Below the pieces are notes generated by a model. It saw only the letters and a program-made list of their open reading frames with translations, ran no database searches and had not been told where the DNA came from. 64,000 nt of DNA from Methylomonas sp. EFPC3. GTDB lineage: Bacteria; Pseudomonadota; Gammaproteobacteria; Methylococcales; Methylomonadaceae. The stretch covers positions 1,116,001-1,180,000 of the forward strand of contig NZ_CP116398.1 in assembly GCF_029643245.1 (NCBI RefSeq), in the 5' to 3' direction. The position numbers and the translations under genes were made by a program. This document shows, piece after piece, positions 1 through 9,563 of the stretch. The first letter of the stretch is position 1, and every line of letters starts with the position of its first letter.

Positions 1-2040
1 GTGGAAGAGCCGTCAGTCAAGGGCAAAGGCTTCCAGCCAAAGCCGTTCAAAATTCAAAGCCGTTACCAACCGGCCGGCGACCAGCCCACAGCGATTCGAC
101 AATTAGTGGAAGGCATTAACGACGGCGAAGTTCACCAAACCCTGCTTGGGGTAACCGGTTCCGGCAAAACCTTCACCATCGCCAACGTGATACAGCAGAC
201 GCAACGGCCGGCGATGATCATGGCGCCGAACAAAACCCTGGCAGCCCAGCTTTACGGCGAGATGAAGGAGTTTTTTCCGGAAAACAGCGTCGAGTACTTC
301 GTCTCCTATTACGATTACTACCAGCCGGAAGCCTACATTCCGGCTTCCGATACCTTCATCGACAAAGACGCTTCGCTGAACGAACACATCGAGCAAATGC
401 GCTTGTCGGCGACCAAAGCCTTGCTGGAACGGCGCGATACCATCGTCGTTGCGACGGTGTCGGCGATCTATGGCTTGGGCGAGCCGGAATCCTATTTCCA
501 GATGGTGTTGCATCTGGTGCGCGGCGATATGATCAAGCAGCGCGACATTCTGCGCCGGTTGGCGGAAATGCAATACACCCGCAACGATATCGAACTGCGC
601 CGCGCGACTTACCGGGTGCGCGGCGACGTGATCGACGTGTTTCCGGCCGAATCGGAAGAACAGGCGCTACGGATCGAACTGTTCGACGACGAGATCGAAC
701 GTCTGTCGATGTTCGACCCGTTGACCGGCGAGGTCACCCAGCGTCTGGCCCGGTTCACGCTGTATCCGAAAAGCCATTACGTCACGCCGCGCGACCAGTT
801 GCTCAGTGCGGTCGAAAAAATCAAGTTGGAATTGGTCGAACGGCTGGCGCAGTTGCGCGAAGACCATAAGTTAGTCGAAGCCCAGCGGCTGGAGCAGCGC
901 ACGCTGTTCGACATCGAAATGATTATGGAAGTCGGCTACTGCTCCGGCATCGAAAACTACTCGCGTCATTTGTCCAATCGCACTGAAGGCGAGTCGCCGC
1001 CGACTATGTTCGACTATCTACCGAAAGATGCGTTGGTCATTATCGACGAAAGCCACGTCACGGTGCCGCAGATCGGCGCGATGTATAAAGGCGACCGTTC
1101 GCGTAAGGAAACCTTGGTCGAATACGGTTTCAGACTGCCGTCGGCGCTGGATAACCGGCCGCTACGTTTCGAAGAGTTCGAGCGCATTTGCGGGCAGCGG
1201 ATTTACGTGTCGGCCACGCCGGGCGGTTACGAGAAGGAACACGCCGGCGCCGTGGTCGAGCAAGTGGTGCGTCCGACCGGCTTGGTCGATCCGATCGTGG
1301 AAGTGCGGCCGGCCACCAGCCAGGTCGACGATTTGCTGTCGGAGATCAACAAGCGGATTGCGGTGCAGGAACGGGTGTTGGTGACGACATTGACCAAGCG
1401 CATGTCGGAAGATTTGACCGATTACCTGATGGAACACGGTATTAAGGTCAGGTATCTGCATTCCGATATCGAGACGGTGGAACGGGTGGAAATCATCCGC
1501 GATTTGCGGCTGGGGGTGTTCGACGTATTGGTCGGCATCAACCTGTTGCGTGAGGGTCTGGATATCCCGGAAGTCTCGCTGGTGGCGATTCTGGATGCCG
1601 ATAAGGAAGGCTTTTTACGCTCGTTGACCTCGTTGATCCAGACCATCGGCCGCGCGGCGCGCAACGCCAACGGTAAAGTGATTCTGTACGGCGACAAAAT
1701 CACCGGCTCGATGCAGCAGGCGATCGACGAAACCGAACGGCGGCGGGCGAAGCAGATCGAATTCAACAAGCAGCATAATATCCAGCCCCGCACCGTGTTC
1801 AAATCGGTCACCGACATCCTGGAGTTGGCGATTCCCGGTTCCGGCGGTTCGATCAGTACCGCCCGCGCCAAAGTGGCGGAACCGGCCGGCAATTACAAAG
1901 CGTTGACGCCGAAGCAGGCCGCCAAGACCCTCAAGCAATTGGAAGAAAAGATGTATCAGCATGCCAAGAATCTGGAATTCGAGGACGCCGCCCGGGTCAG
2001 GGATCAAATCAAACTGTTGCAGGCAGAGATGGCGGTTTGA
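1..2040 (+). CDS. uvrB: UvrABC excinuclease subunit B
   Basis: UvrB takes DNA from UvrA, verifies the lesion and recruits UvrC in nucleotide excision repair. The 679-residue product has the Walker A GVTGSGKT at residues 50-57, the beta-hairpin region [12 protein letters not shown] near residue 100, helicase motifs through the centre ([20 protein letters not shown]) and a C-terminal UVR coiled-coil (about 640-675) that would contact UvrC. The frame opens with GTG at base 1. Family members usually begin close to the [10 protein letters not shown] segment, so the gene is complete or nearly so, but the true start could lie just outside the window. Confidence 0.97.
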   Translation: MEEPSVKGKGFQPKPFKIQSRYQPAGDQPTAIRQLVEGINDGEVHQTLLGVTGSGKTFTIANVIQQTQRPAMIMAPNKTLAAQLYGEMKEFFPENSVEYFVSYYDYYQPEAYIPASDTFIDKDASLNEHIEQMRLSATKALLERRDTIVVATVSAIYGLGEPESYFQMVLHLVRGDMIKQRDILRRLAEMQYTRNDIELRRATYRVRGDVIDVFPAESEEQALRIELFDDEIERLSMFDPLTGEVTQRLARFTLYPKSHYVTPRDQLLSAVEKIKLELVERLAQLREDHKLVEAQRLEQRTLFDIEMIMEVGYCSGIENYSRHLSNRTEGESPPTMFDYLPKDALVIIDESHVTVPQIGAMYKGDRSRKETLVEYGFRLPSALDNRPLRFEEFERICGQRIYVSATPGGYEKEHAGAVVEQVVRPTGLVDPIVEVRPATSQVDDLLSEINKRIAVQERVLVTTLTKRMSEDLTDYLMEHGIKVRYLHSDIETVERVEIIRDLRLGVFDVLVGINLLREGLDIPEVSLVAILDADKEGFLRSLTSLIQTIGRAARNANGKVILYGDKITGSMQQAIDETERRRAKQIEFNKQHNIQPRTVFKSVTDILELAIPGSGGSISTARAKVAEPAGNYKALTPKQAAKTLKQLEEKMYQHAKNLEFEDAARVRDQIKLLQAEMAV

Positions 2041-2216
2041 GCGGATACCGGCGGTGGCAGACAAATGATTACCATCGTCTAAACTTTGAACTGAGTTGAA
2101 ACAAAGCGACCGCGTCTGGGGTAAAACGTCCTTACATCTCGCTCCGCGTCAAGGTGACATGGCTAGCGCGACGCCGAAACATTGCTAGGAACGGTTCGAA
2201 TTTTAAGTCCAAAAAC

Positions 2217-2380
2217 ATGATTGCCGCCAAACACTTGCTTACCGATAACGTCAGAATCCTGAAAAGCGAGGTCTCCAAAACCACCTACCAAGGCGTGGCC
2301 ATCGCCCTGCTGGCGATCGTCTGTGCACTGTTGGCTTTGAGTTTTTATTACACCGGCGAGATCTCGTTCGCGGGCATCAT
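2217..2380 (+). pseudogene. 5' fragment of a membrane-anchored GGDEF-EAL gene, cut by the prophage
   Basis: The ATG at 2217 opens about 54 residues: a short basic N-terminus, then a transmembrane helix (VAIALLAIVCALLALSFYY). The reading frame is interrupted by prophage DNA at 2381 and runs on into it to a stop at 2505-2507. Joining this fragment to 41777 onward across the shared ATCAT restores an uninterrupted frame (..FAGI-IRAQTEN..), so both belong to one gene of about 542 codons. An in-frame GTG at 2154 is an alternative start. No clear Shine-Dalgarno is seen for either. Confidence 0.85.
2376..2380. repeat. Left copy of 5-bp target-site duplication ATCAT
   Basis: ATCAT immediately precedes the prophage and is repeated immediately after it (41777-41781). 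A 5-bp duplication is the hallmark of Mu-family transposition. Collapsing the two copies restores the reading frame of the split GGDEF-EAL gene, which fixes the boundaries to the base. Confidence 0.9.
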
Positions 2381-2391
2381 AGTAGGGAGGG

Positions 2392-2581
2392 GGTGGAAAC
2401 GGGACAGGTTAACTAACCCCATTTCGCCCGGAAACCCGCGAAAACACTGGATTCTCGCCGTAACGTCAAGAATCTTGAATTCCGGACAAAATCGGGCTCA
2501 ATTGTAGGAAATATCCCGAGAATATCGGCATAAATTAGCCGCGTAATAAGGGTAATTTCCCCCGGTTTTCGCTTGAAAACC
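2392..2581. promoter_or_regulatory. Left-end candidate transposase-binding sites
   Basis: The strong site TTGAATTCCGGACAAA is at 2475-2490. It is the exact reverse complement of the right-end site at 41749-41764. Weaker relatives are at 2392-2407 (GTGGAAACGGGACAGG) and 2573-2581 (TTGAAAACC, matching the start of the inverted right-end site at 41693-41707). Multiple A-protein sites near both ends, in inverted orientation, are expected for a Mu-type transpososome. The two weaker sites are tentative. Confidence 0.6.
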
Positions 2582-2634
2582 TGCCGCAACAGAGCGTCAA
2601 TACCGTCAACACAACCTACCGACGGAGAGAAACA

Positions 2635-2997
2635 ATGACGCAAATCATCCCGCAAACACAAAATATCGAATGGGGCTTTTGGGGCACTTTAGATGGGCAT
2701 GCCGACCCGGCTGCCGCATGGCCCATAGCGGTTAAAAAAATTGCCGATGCCACCCACCAGCCGTTCGAAACCATCCAACCCTTTTTAGACAGCCGGTACG
2801 GCCGACAATTTGGCGATACCGTCCTAAACCACCTTTTAATAAAGCCCGACCTAACCGATGCGATCGCCGCCGCCGTTGACCAATGGATGAGTTGGACGAT
2901 CAGCAACATGACCGCGAAAGAATACGGCATACCGAAAAACCTGCCATATCTAACCGGCTTCGTGATCCACTGTGAAGTCGTCGAATACGCCGATTAA
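2635..2997 (+). CDS. Conserved hypothetical cargo protein at the prophage left end
   Basis: 120 residues, with a good Shine-Dalgarno (GGAG about 10 nt before the ATG). It lies between the left phage end and the head operon and is transcribed towards that operon, so it has its own unit. The sequence (WGFWGT near residue 15, RYGRQFGD in the middle, YGIPKNLPYLTGFVIHCE at the C-terminus) resembles a small family I recall as hypothetical proteins on integrative elements and plasmids. No domain or catalytic motif is evident. Position at a phage end against the late operon suggests a non-structural moron. Confidence 0.7.
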   Translation: MTQIIPQTQNIEWGFWGTLDGHADPAAAWPIAVKKIADATHQPFETIQPFLDSRYGRQFGDTVLNHLLIKPDLTDAIAAAVDQWMSWTISNMTAKEYGIPKNLPYLTGFVIHCEVVEYAD

Positions 2998-3012
2998 ATT
3001 CCCTTCAAACGA

Positions 3013-3534
3013 TCATCGAACCCGGTTTAAAACCCGCGTGAGATGATCGATCGTGACATGCTCCACCAAATTCTTGTCGCTATCCGGAAAGCCCAGCAAC
3101 TCCCGCTTGGGTAAGCCTGGATGATTCACCCGCCGCCGCACAATCCCCCCAAACGCCAACGCTTTCTTATTTCGCGGCCGAATCACATAGGGATCGGTAC
3201 CGCCGTGGTGAATCGCCGCCAGCCTGGCATCCCTCGCACCGTCAAAACCCACAACCAACGTGTCGCCATCTATCTGATAAAGCAAACTGGCCAACATCCG
3301 CCCGGTTTTTTTCAGCGGCCCGCCCTTGCGCTTACCCTCAGACAACGTCATCGCAGACAGCGGCTTCCACTCCTTACCCTCCGGATCCACGCCTTTTTCA
3401 TGCCGCTTCCGGTTAACCCGTAACAACGACTCGCCGATACTGCCCAGCATCTCCGCCGGTGTTGCAATCTCTCGCCTGGCCGCTTCCAAAATATGATCCA
3501 AGTGACTGGTATCAAACTCGATCTCAAATTGCAT
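3013..3534 (-). CDS. Phage virion morphogenesis protein, Mu gpG-like
   Basis: 173 residues of the phage virion morphogenesis family: an N-terminal helix (HLDHILEAARREI), the stretch DPEGKEWKPLS, the LKKTGRMLASL segment and IHHGGTDPY followed by a basic stretch. In Mu, gpG acts in head and tail assembly. It is the last gene of the leftward late operon, separated from the F-like gene by about 100 nt that contain a perfect hairpin. Confidence 0.88.
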   Translation of the reverse strand: MQFEIEFDTSHLDHILEAARREIATPAEMLGSIGESLLRVNRKRHEKGVDPEGKEWKPLSAMTLSEGKRKGGPLKKTGRMLASLLYQIDGDTLVVGFDGARDARLAAIHHGGTDPYVIRPRNKKALAFGGIVRRRVNHPGLPKRELLGFPDSDKNLVEHVTIDHLTRVLNRVR

Positions 3535-3612
3535 AATCGTTCATCGCCTATATAATAAGTATCATGGTGACGGAGCTGCGGTTCTGCATGGCCCTCAAAC
3601 CCGATCCTGTTG

Positions 3613-3634
3613 CCAAGTTTGTGCAGAAACTTGG
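3613..3634 (-). other. Perfect hairpin between the F-like and G-like genes
   Basis: CCAAGTTT and AAACTTGG (8 bp) around a 6-nt loop, starting 2 nt after the F-like stop in the direction of transcription. There is no U-run, so it is not a simple terminator. It may set mRNA stability or the expression ratio of F to G. Confidence 0.5.
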
Positions 3635-3635
3635 C

Positions 3636-4922
3636 TCAATCACCCTTCTTGAACACCAAGCGGCCATTGCGCTGCTTATCGAAATATTCCTCCCGCAAAT
3701 CTTCGCTCGGCTGATTTGTCATAAACGTTGTTGAACCCGTCCAGCCATTGCTGCCCCACTCAAATACCGTCACGGCATAGGTTTTCTCGCCATCGATTGT
3801 AAATGCGCGCAGATAACGCCGCTTTAGCCGCCACTTACCTTTTTCGTGATGATCTTTAACCCACAGCCACCAGATTTCATCCGGCTCAATCAAGGCCATC
3901 GCCATCAAATTGATATAGCGCAACCGTTCGGCTTTGCGTTCGCTGGCCAGCCATTTGAAATCGCCTTTGCCGTCTTGAAATAGCGCCTTGGTAATCGCCA
4001 AGGTACTACCAGCCGCATCGGTAAATGCCACGCCTTGATCTATTGTTGCGCCAAAAATATCCAGATATTCCGCCACCGCATCTTCTGGCACAGCGCCCGG
4101 TGGATTAATGATTTTTGACGAAACATTCGTCGGTTTCGACTTACCTGGCTTTACAAAATCAGTAGGCCAGGGTTTATGGCGTTGTTGTAACGCCGCATCG
4201 GCCCCCGTCAACGGCGGAACCGTCAGCGGTTCCAGGTACGCCTTGCCGGGGTTATACGCAAACCCCGGATCAATCCCCTTCGGCACTCGAACAGTGCGCG
4301 GCGACGCACCTTTGCTGCCGACCGTCTTTTCCTCCCATTCGATCGGCGGCGCGGTGTCCGGGCCGGTCATGCCTTTGGCCTGCCAGGCCTGTTCCGCTTC
4401 GTAATTGGACAGCGAATTGACCCGGCACCGGCAACCCCAGCCATTCTGCGGCATGTGCGTATCCCACCAGACATCATCGGCGGATAAAATCAAACCATCC
4501 CAGGCCTTATGCTCCAACCGAGGATGCTCGATCGACGTATGGTCATACTCCCAATACGGTCGCAGATGCTTGACCGCCACCATTTGCTGATAGCGCCCAG
4601 CGTTGTACGACTGATTGATATTGGTGTCGTAGATCACCTTGCTCCGCCAGCCGGCGGAACCGTTATAACTCCAGCCGTGCTTGGCCACGATCTCGTCAAA
4701 CCGCCCGCGAAAATCCTCATAACCGCCGCCGTTCTGCTTGGCATCGAAAATCGCGTTATAGAAGTCTTCGACCAGCGCATCGTGTGCCGCACCGGCTACG
4801 ACAAAGGCGTGGCTGTGCTGCTCCTGCCAAATATCCGTCCAACTGGCGGTCGGCAGCCGGATCTTAGCCTTATAAAAATCAATCGCCTCTTTAAACGGCA
4901 GTTTGGCCGGCGAATCCGTCAC
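3636..4922 (-). CDS. Phage head morphogenesis protein, Mu gpF-like (SPP1 gp7 family)
   Basis: About 428 residues from a GTG that overlaps the upstream stop (GTGA at 4919-4922); a longer frame continues upstream but overlaps the preceding gene. The N-terminal half matches the SPP1 gp7/Mu F minor head protein: FKEAIDFYKAKI near the start, YDTNINQSYNAGRY, and the DGLILSADDVWWDTHMPQNG..C.C zinc-like segment. These proteins bind near the portal and help start head assembly. The C-terminal 150 residues (KALFQDGKGDFKWL onward) form a separate domain resembling nuclease/toxin-like tails in other Mu-like F proteins. Confidence 0.88.
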   Translation of the reverse strand: MTDSPAKLPFKEAIDFYKAKIRLPTASWTDIWQEQHSHAFVVAGAAHDALVEDFYNAIFDAKQNGGGYEDFRGRFDEIVAKHGWSYNGSAGWRSKVIYDTNINQSYNAGRYQQMVAVKHLRPYWEYDHTSIEHPRLEHKAWDGLILSADDVWWDTHMPQNGWGCRCRVNSLSNYEAEQAWQAKGMTGPDTAPPIEWEEKTVGSKGASPRTVRVPKGIDPGFAYNPGKAYLEPLTVPPLTGADAALQQRHKPWPTDFVKPGKSKPTNVSSKIINPPGAVPEDAVAEYLDIFGATIDQGVAFTDAAGSTLAITKALFQDGKGDFKWLASERKAERLRYINLMAMALIEPDEIWWLWVKDHHEKGKWRLKRRYLRAFTIDGEKTYAVTVFEWGSNGWTGSTTFMTNQPSEDLREEYFDKQRNGRLVFKKGD

Positions 4923-5227
4923 AACGGTATCTCCCACAGCGCCAATTGGCCCTTGGTGCGGATCACTCTGCCGCCGTAAGGCACTTTGCGGCCGATCTTG
5001 CGCCAGCAATGCACCAACTCAAACCCGGCCGCGGCTAATTCGGCTTTCAAATCGGCGATATCGCCGCGATTGAGTTTACGTTGCGACAAATCCGCCGACA
5101 GCAGTACCGTATCCGGCCCGATTTTGTCCAATTTCACGACGGATACGAACGGCGCCGCATCTTCGAAACGCTTGCCGGGATCGAACGTCCGCGCCACGCC
5201 CTGCGTCCATTCGATATGCACACTCAT
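4919..5227 (-). CDS. Small phage protein between portal and F-like genes
   Basis: 102 residues with ATGA-type overlaps on both sides (portal stop at 5224, F-like start at 4922), so it is clearly translated within the head operon. The sequence starts with a beta-strand-like segment and carries GDIADLKAELAAAGFELVHCWRK. I do not recognise the family. It may be an accessory head protein. Confidence 0.7.
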   Translation of the reverse strand: MSVHIEWTQGVARTFDPGKRFEDAAPFVSVVKLDKIGPDTVLLSADLSQRKLNRGDIADLKAELAAAGFELVHCWRKIGRKVPYGGRVIRTKGQLALWEIPL

Positions 5228-6810
5228 TTTGCACCGCCGATATCGCCGCGCCCGGCCAAATGCGCCGCCGCCATGCCCAGCTGCAACGACCCGGCCCAGG
5301 CGTTACTATCCAAATTCAGCGCCTCGATGCCGGCAATCGCATCGTCAAACGAACCTGCCGCCGCCACCACCGCTGCAATCTGCTGAATCGCTGCCTCTTC
5401 GTGCGGCATGCACAGCGCAGCCAATTGTTGGCTGTAATTGCCGACGATATCGCCGTCTTGTTGTTTCCTGGCCAGCGCCGCCAGGCGGGACAGCGCAGCC
5501 CCGGCCGGACTCGACGCCGCAGCACGGCCGGCCGTCGTCAAAATCTTTGCCTGATCGCCTGCGCGCGGAATCTGCAACGCCCGGTGCGCCCAATCGACAT
5601 CGATCTCCATGCCCAACGCTGCGCCTTTCTCCAGCACGTCGACCATCGCCTTTTGGTCCACTTCGTCGGACGTGTCGTAGCAAAATTCCGGCATGCGGTC
5701 TTCAGCAAACATCCCGTTCAACAGCACAATCGGCCGGACGATATCGCGGTTTACTGTCGGCTGGATCTGCTGCACGTCGTGCAGCATGATTTCGCGCCGC
5801 ACCTTGTCGTGGATCGCTCCCAACGCATTGGTGCTGGTCTTGCCGTCCGCCTGGCTCGTCAACGTCCCGCCCAGGATGGCCATCGATTGCTTGCGCTCCC
5901 AATACTGGATCGCGTTCAAAAAATCGGTGACGTTGCCGGTCGAGCTTTGGGTGACAAAATCGATGGTCATGGTGCTGGGCACGATGCCGGCACCGTCGTT
6001 GCCAATATTGCGCACCGCGCGCAATAACTGGTCGCGTTCGGTCTTGCCAATGCCGGCCGGATACTTACCCAAGCGCAGCGGCATGCCATACACTTCCAGG
6101 AAGCGTTGCATGTCGCGCACGTTGTAGGCCTTGTACGCGTAGGTCCAAGCCAGAACCCGGAACAGCGCCGCCTGCTCGATGTAGCCCGACTTGGCCCGGT
6201 GCTCGTGAATCACCCAGCCCCACTCGCGTAGCGACTCCGGCATGCCGTTTTTGCGGTACATCAACTCACCGCTTTTGATATCAATCTGAAATTCCCGCTG
6301 CGGCACCCAATGTAAGGCCGCCGGCACCCATTCCGCGCCGGTGCGCCACTGAATCTCTTGTGCCGCCAAACCTTTACCGATCGCATCCGTTAAATCGAAC
6401 AGCACGTCGGAAAAGCTTTGGTATTTTCGCTGCCCTGAATCGTCAACGCCTTTGATCTGGCACAGCATGTCTTTCAGCTCTTTGGCCCTGTCGATCTCGG
6501 CCTGGGTCGCGTCGTCCTTCGGATGCAGGTCCCAATTCAGCCCGGTCACCGCGCGGCGGCGCTTGGCCAGCTCCGAAAAAATATGCGCGTCCTGCTCTTC
6601 GACCAACTCGAACAGCGTCGCCTGATCGGTGATGAAACCCTGATCAGCCTGGGCAAACGCATTCGCCAGCCGGGTCGGGTCGAGGGTGTTGACGCTGTTG
6701 TAATTCATCGGCGTGCTTTGCGTTGAGCGGGCGCCGGCTTGCAGCACTTGCAGACCTTTTTTACTGACACCCGCCAGCGCGGCCAGGGCGGCTTTGGCTT
6801 GTTTAATCAT
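5224..6810 (-). CDS. Portal protein, Mu gp29-like (DUF935)
   Basis: 528 residues. DUF935 portals form the dodecameric ring at the head vertex through which DNA is packaged and ejected. Typical segments are DLHPKDDATQAEI, WGWVIHEHRAKSGYI, AWTYAYKAYNVRDMQRFLEVYG and LGGTLTSQADGKTSTNALGAIHD. The start chosen is the ATG at 6810 (MIKQAKAAL), 2 nt after the upstream stop; the frame stays open to an ATG at 6837 inside the previous gene. Confidence 0.95.
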   Translation of the reverse strand: MIKQAKAALAALAGVSKKGLQVLQAGARSTQSTPMNYNSVNTLDPTRLANAFAQADQGFITDQATLFELVEEQDAHIFSELAKRRRAVTGLNWDLHPKDDATQAEIDRAKELKDMLCQIKGVDDSGQRKYQSFSDVLFDLTDAIGKGLAAQEIQWRTGAEWVPAALHWVPQREFQIDIKSGELMYRKNGMPESLREWGWVIHEHRAKSGYIEQAALFRVLAWTYAYKAYNVRDMQRFLEVYGMPLRLGKYPAGIGKTERDQLLRAVRNIGNDGAGIVPSTMTIDFVTQSSTGNVTDFLNAIQYWERKQSMAILGGTLTSQADGKTSTNALGAIHDKVRREIMLHDVQQIQPTVNRDIVRPIVLLNGMFAEDRMPEFCYDTSDEVDQKAMVDVLEKGAALGMEIDVDWAHRALQIPRAGDQAKILTTAGRAAASSPAGAALSRLAALARKQQDGDIVGNYSQQLAALCMPHEEAAIQQIAAVVAAAGSFDDAIAGIEALNLDSNAWAGSLQLGMAAAHLAGRGDIGGAK

Positions 6811-6812
6811 GG

Positions 6813-7142
6813 TTATGACCCCAGCAATTTTCGACAAGCAACAATAAATTCAGGATCAAATAGATCTTCGTTGTATAGATTAAGCGTCCTTAGCAGTCGT
6901 TTTGCCTCATGTAACTCCTGCTCGATTTTTTTCAGAACAGGGTCAATCTCTGCACCATCCGAAATCAGTAAACCAAATGGATCGGAGCCAATATCTTTAG
7001 GATCGCGATTAGTTCCTGTCCATGGGTTAACTAGCCACGCGACTTTTCCGTGATACTTACGGTAATGATCTGCATTTGATGGAAACGGATTAGATGTCCC
7101 ATAAGCGGGGCAGCAAATCATCAATTTATTTTGGTTAATCAT
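6813..7142 (-). CDS. Inserted hypothetical protein between terminase and portal
   Basis: 109 residues, starting at an ATG that overlaps the end of the terminase gene (stop at 7135). Notable segments are an N-terminal cysteine pair (MICCPAYG), HGKVAWLVNPWTGTNRDP and a helical C-terminus. No family recognised. Mu has no gene here, and the base composition is visibly more AT-rich than the neighbours, so it is probably a recently acquired moron that exploits the overlap. Confidence 0.65.
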   Translation of the reverse strand: MINQNKLMICCPAYGTSNPFPSNADHYRKYHGKVAWLVNPWTGTNRDPKDIGSDPFGLLISDGAEIDPVLKKIEQELHEAKRLLRTLNLYNEDLFDPEFIVACRKLLGS

Positions 7143-8895
7143 CATCCCAATCCTCGTCATAATCGCTATTGCCCCGGCTGGTGGAGCGCCGCTGTCCGCG
7201 ACTGCTGCCTGCCGACGTGTAATCCCACTCGCCGCCAAACTGTTTGGCGATCTGCCACAGCATTTCCAGCGCGTCCGGGCCGTCGTCGTGGTCCGCTTCC
7301 GGCCAAAACTTCAGCTGCTCGATCAGCGTGGACTGGCTGCGGTGCAGCCGAATCAGCCCGTTGTTGATGTGCGGTTGCAGGCTGATAATCCGCAGCGCTT
7401 TGTCAGTATCCGGTTGCACCGGAACGCCAGGAAACGCAATAGAACGGCGCGCCGCCTCTTTTATTAACTGTGTATGCAGAAAAAATTGAAACTGCACAGT
7501 TTCAACTGCCCACGCCAGGCAGTGATACTCAATCTGATAGTCAATCGCTCTGGTAATGATTAACTCAGGAACCCGCTTGCAGATGTCAGCCTCCACCACG
7601 TCCAGCACCATCTTTTTACGATCCAAACCGCCCACCAAAATCGCTGACGGGTCGCCTTTGACCGTGCCTTTTTTCCCAAGCGACGGGTCTATCGAGCCGA
7701 AAAACACCCAGTCAGACAGCCGGTTGACCCAAAACTGAATGTCCTTAAACGGCGCGTTCTCGTCGTTGCCGGCCTCGTTTTGCTGTTCCTGATTAAACGC
7801 ATCGTGATCGGTCGCCCGCATGCACATCAGCCGGTACAGCGGCCGCACCTCCGGCCAACTGACCACCGCGCCGGCATCCATCAGGGCTTTGTTGGCTTCG
7901 TAAAACGCCAGCGCTTCGGCTTCGAACTGTTCCTTTTCCTCGTCTTCGCCGCTACGGGTGTACAGGGCTTCCCACTCATCCCACAGATCCATGCGGTCCG
8001 GCATTTTTACGATCGACTTAAATACCTTCTTGCGCCAACCCGGCTTGCGGCCCACACGATTAATAGCGGCGTCGTAATGTAGCGACGTGCCCACGTAAAA
8101 TACGTCCATGCCGCCGCCCGGTCCGGCCAAGCCGATCACCGCCTTCAACACCACGTCTTCGATCTTGTCGCGTTGGCTTTTGACTTTAACGTTCTCGTCG
8201 TTTTCCAAATCGTCCAGAAAGATGGCATCAGGCCGGTGCGGGCCGTGCTTCATGCCCCGGATTTTCTTGCCGGTACCGCCGATGCGGACTTTGATATTGT
8301 TGTTGGTGATGGCCGTGGTGGACTGCCACTTTTTGCCGGCCCCTGTGCATTCCGGATAATCCATCAGCAAGCGGGGATTGGTGTCCAGCTCCGCTTTGAT
8401 GGCTTCCAGCATCTCCGCCGCTTGCTCCTCCGTGTTCATGACGATGCCCATCATGTGCTTTCTAGCCTTCGCGGGTAATCCCAACGCCTGGACACCGCCT
8501 TTTTCGTCGATCAACACGGCCCGGCAGATGCACCACAACAAACCCAGCTGCGTTTCGTAGGTCGATTTAGCCTCGCCGCGCGGCGCCAGATGAACTTCGC
8601 GCGCATCCCGAGTGGCATCGATACATTCCGGCAGCCGCTTGAAAATAAACCGATGGAACTCGCTGAAATACGCCGTGGGCACGTAGTGCGGGAAATACGT
8701 ATGGCAGAAAAATTGATAATCGAACAGGCAGCGCTCGCGGCGCTCCTTCGTCGCTTCCGGATCGGTGGCAAACGCCTCGCACTCCAGCTCGATCTGCTGG
8801 CGGATTTGCTCGCCGAGAACGGTCAGCTCTTTTTCGAACTCGCGCCAGTTGCGGACTTCTTGGATGTCGATGGATTCAGACATTTTTGCAGTCAT
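7135..8895 (-). CDS. Terminase large subunit, Mu gp28-like
   Basis: 586 residues. The ATPase has a Walker A variant APRGEAKST near residue 105, Walker B AIFLDDLEND near residue 225, and a C-terminal RNase-H-like nuclease half beginning at FFGSIDPSLGKKG with a further acidic site near the GPDAL motif. It packages phage DNA into the prohead and would cut host DNA next to the integrated phage in headful packaging. The ATG at 8895 overlaps the upstream gene; an in-frame ATG at 8883 is also possible. Confidence 0.95.
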   Translation of the reverse strand: MTAKMSESIDIQEVRNWREFEKELTVLGEQIRQQIELECEAFATDPEATKERRERCLFDYQFFCHTYFPHYVPTAYFSEFHRFIFKRLPECIDATRDAREVHLAPRGEAKSTYETQLGLLWCICRAVLIDEKGGVQALGLPAKARKHMMGIVMNTEEQAAEMLEAIKAELDTNPRLLMDYPECTGAGKKWQSTTAITNNNIKVRIGGTGKKIRGMKHGPHRPDAIFLDDLENDENVKVKSQRDKIEDVVLKAVIGLAGPGGGMDVFYVGTSLHYDAAINRVGRKPGWRKKVFKSIVKMPDRMDLWDEWEALYTRSGEDEEKEQFEAEALAFYEANKALMDAGAVVSWPEVRPLYRLMCMRATDHDAFNQEQQNEAGNDENAPFKDIQFWVNRLSDWVFFGSIDPSLGKKGTVKGDPSAILVGGLDRKKMVLDVVEADICKRVPELIITRAIDYQIEYHCLAWAVETVQFQFFLHTQLIKEAARRSIAFPGVPVQPDTDKALRIISLQPHINNGLIRLHRSQSTLIEQLKFWPEADHDDGPDALEMLWQIAKQFGGEWDYTSAGSSRGQRRSTSRGNSDYDEDWDDD

Positions 8896-9073
8896 GCGTT
8901 AACTTGGCAGCATCCAGCGCACCCATTAAGAACATATCCGCTTCCGCTTTTTTGAGAGTGATAGGCTCGGACCGTTTAGATTCATAACCGCACGGGCACA
9001 CAAGCTTAAAACTGACTAACAATCGGTTTCGTTTGGCCGGCGATATCGCCTCAATCAATCGCAAATCAGCCAT
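8876..9073 (-). CDS. Small phage protein with a CxC motif
   Basis: 65 residues from the ATG at 9073, which overlaps the stop of the DUF1804 gene. It has VCPCGYESKRSEP, a half zinc-ribbon, and a final HDC that could complete a metal site. Located between the terminase subunits and overlapping both. Family not recognised; role probably linked to packaging, by position only. Confidence 0.6.
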   Translation of the reverse strand: MADLRLIEAISPAKRNRLLVSFKLVCPCGYESKRSEPITLKKAEADMFLMGALDAAKLTHDCKNV

Positions 9074-9560
9074 ACCTTTTCCCCAACACCGCCCCAATCT
9101 CCTCAATGTGCGGCTGCAAGGCTCGCAGCGCTTGCGGATCGCGCTTTTGCAACAAATCGACCACGGTTTTCAGCGTATCCAGCGCCACCGATAAACCACT
9201 AAATTGCGGATTGATGCGCGAAAAGGCCTTGGCAAACTTGGCATGGGCGTCAGCCAGCTGCGACAGCACGCCGGCTTTCTCGTGGGCGGGAATGGTCGAG
9301 TTGTCCAGCTCGCGCGTCGTGGTCAACACCAACCGGGCAAAATCTTCGATCATGTTCTTGTTCAGCTCGTCGATGCCTTGCTCGCTGACGCGGTAGGCGG
9401 CCCGCGCGGTGTCCCAATCGTCGCCCCGTTCCTTGCCCAGACGCTTCCACTCGCGCGCCGTGTCGTAGCTGACATTGCAGCAAGCGGCAGCGGCCGTCAG
9501 CGCCATGCCTTCCACGTACATGCGGCGGACGTTGGCCCGCGTTTCCGGCGTGTGGGCCAT
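9066..9560 (-). CDS. Terminase small subunit, Mu gp27-like (DUF1804)
   Basis: 164 residues. The N-terminus has the typical HTH (RANVRRMYVEGMALTAAA followed by YDTAREWKRLGKERG), and the helical C-terminal half ends in QALRALQPHIEEIGAVLGKRYG. DUF1804 proteins lie directly before the large terminase in Mu-like phages and act as DNA-recognition subunits. It overlaps the next gene by 8 nt. Confidence 0.9.
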   Translation of the reverse strand: MAHTPETRANVRRMYVEGMALTAAAACCNVSYDTAREWKRLGKERGDDWDTARAAYRVSEQGIDELNKNMIEDFARLVLTTTRELDNSTIPAHEKAGVLSQLADAHAKFAKAFSRINPQFSGLSVALDTLKTVVDLLQKRDPQALRALQPHIEEIGAVLGKRYG

Positions 9561-9563
9561 GTG

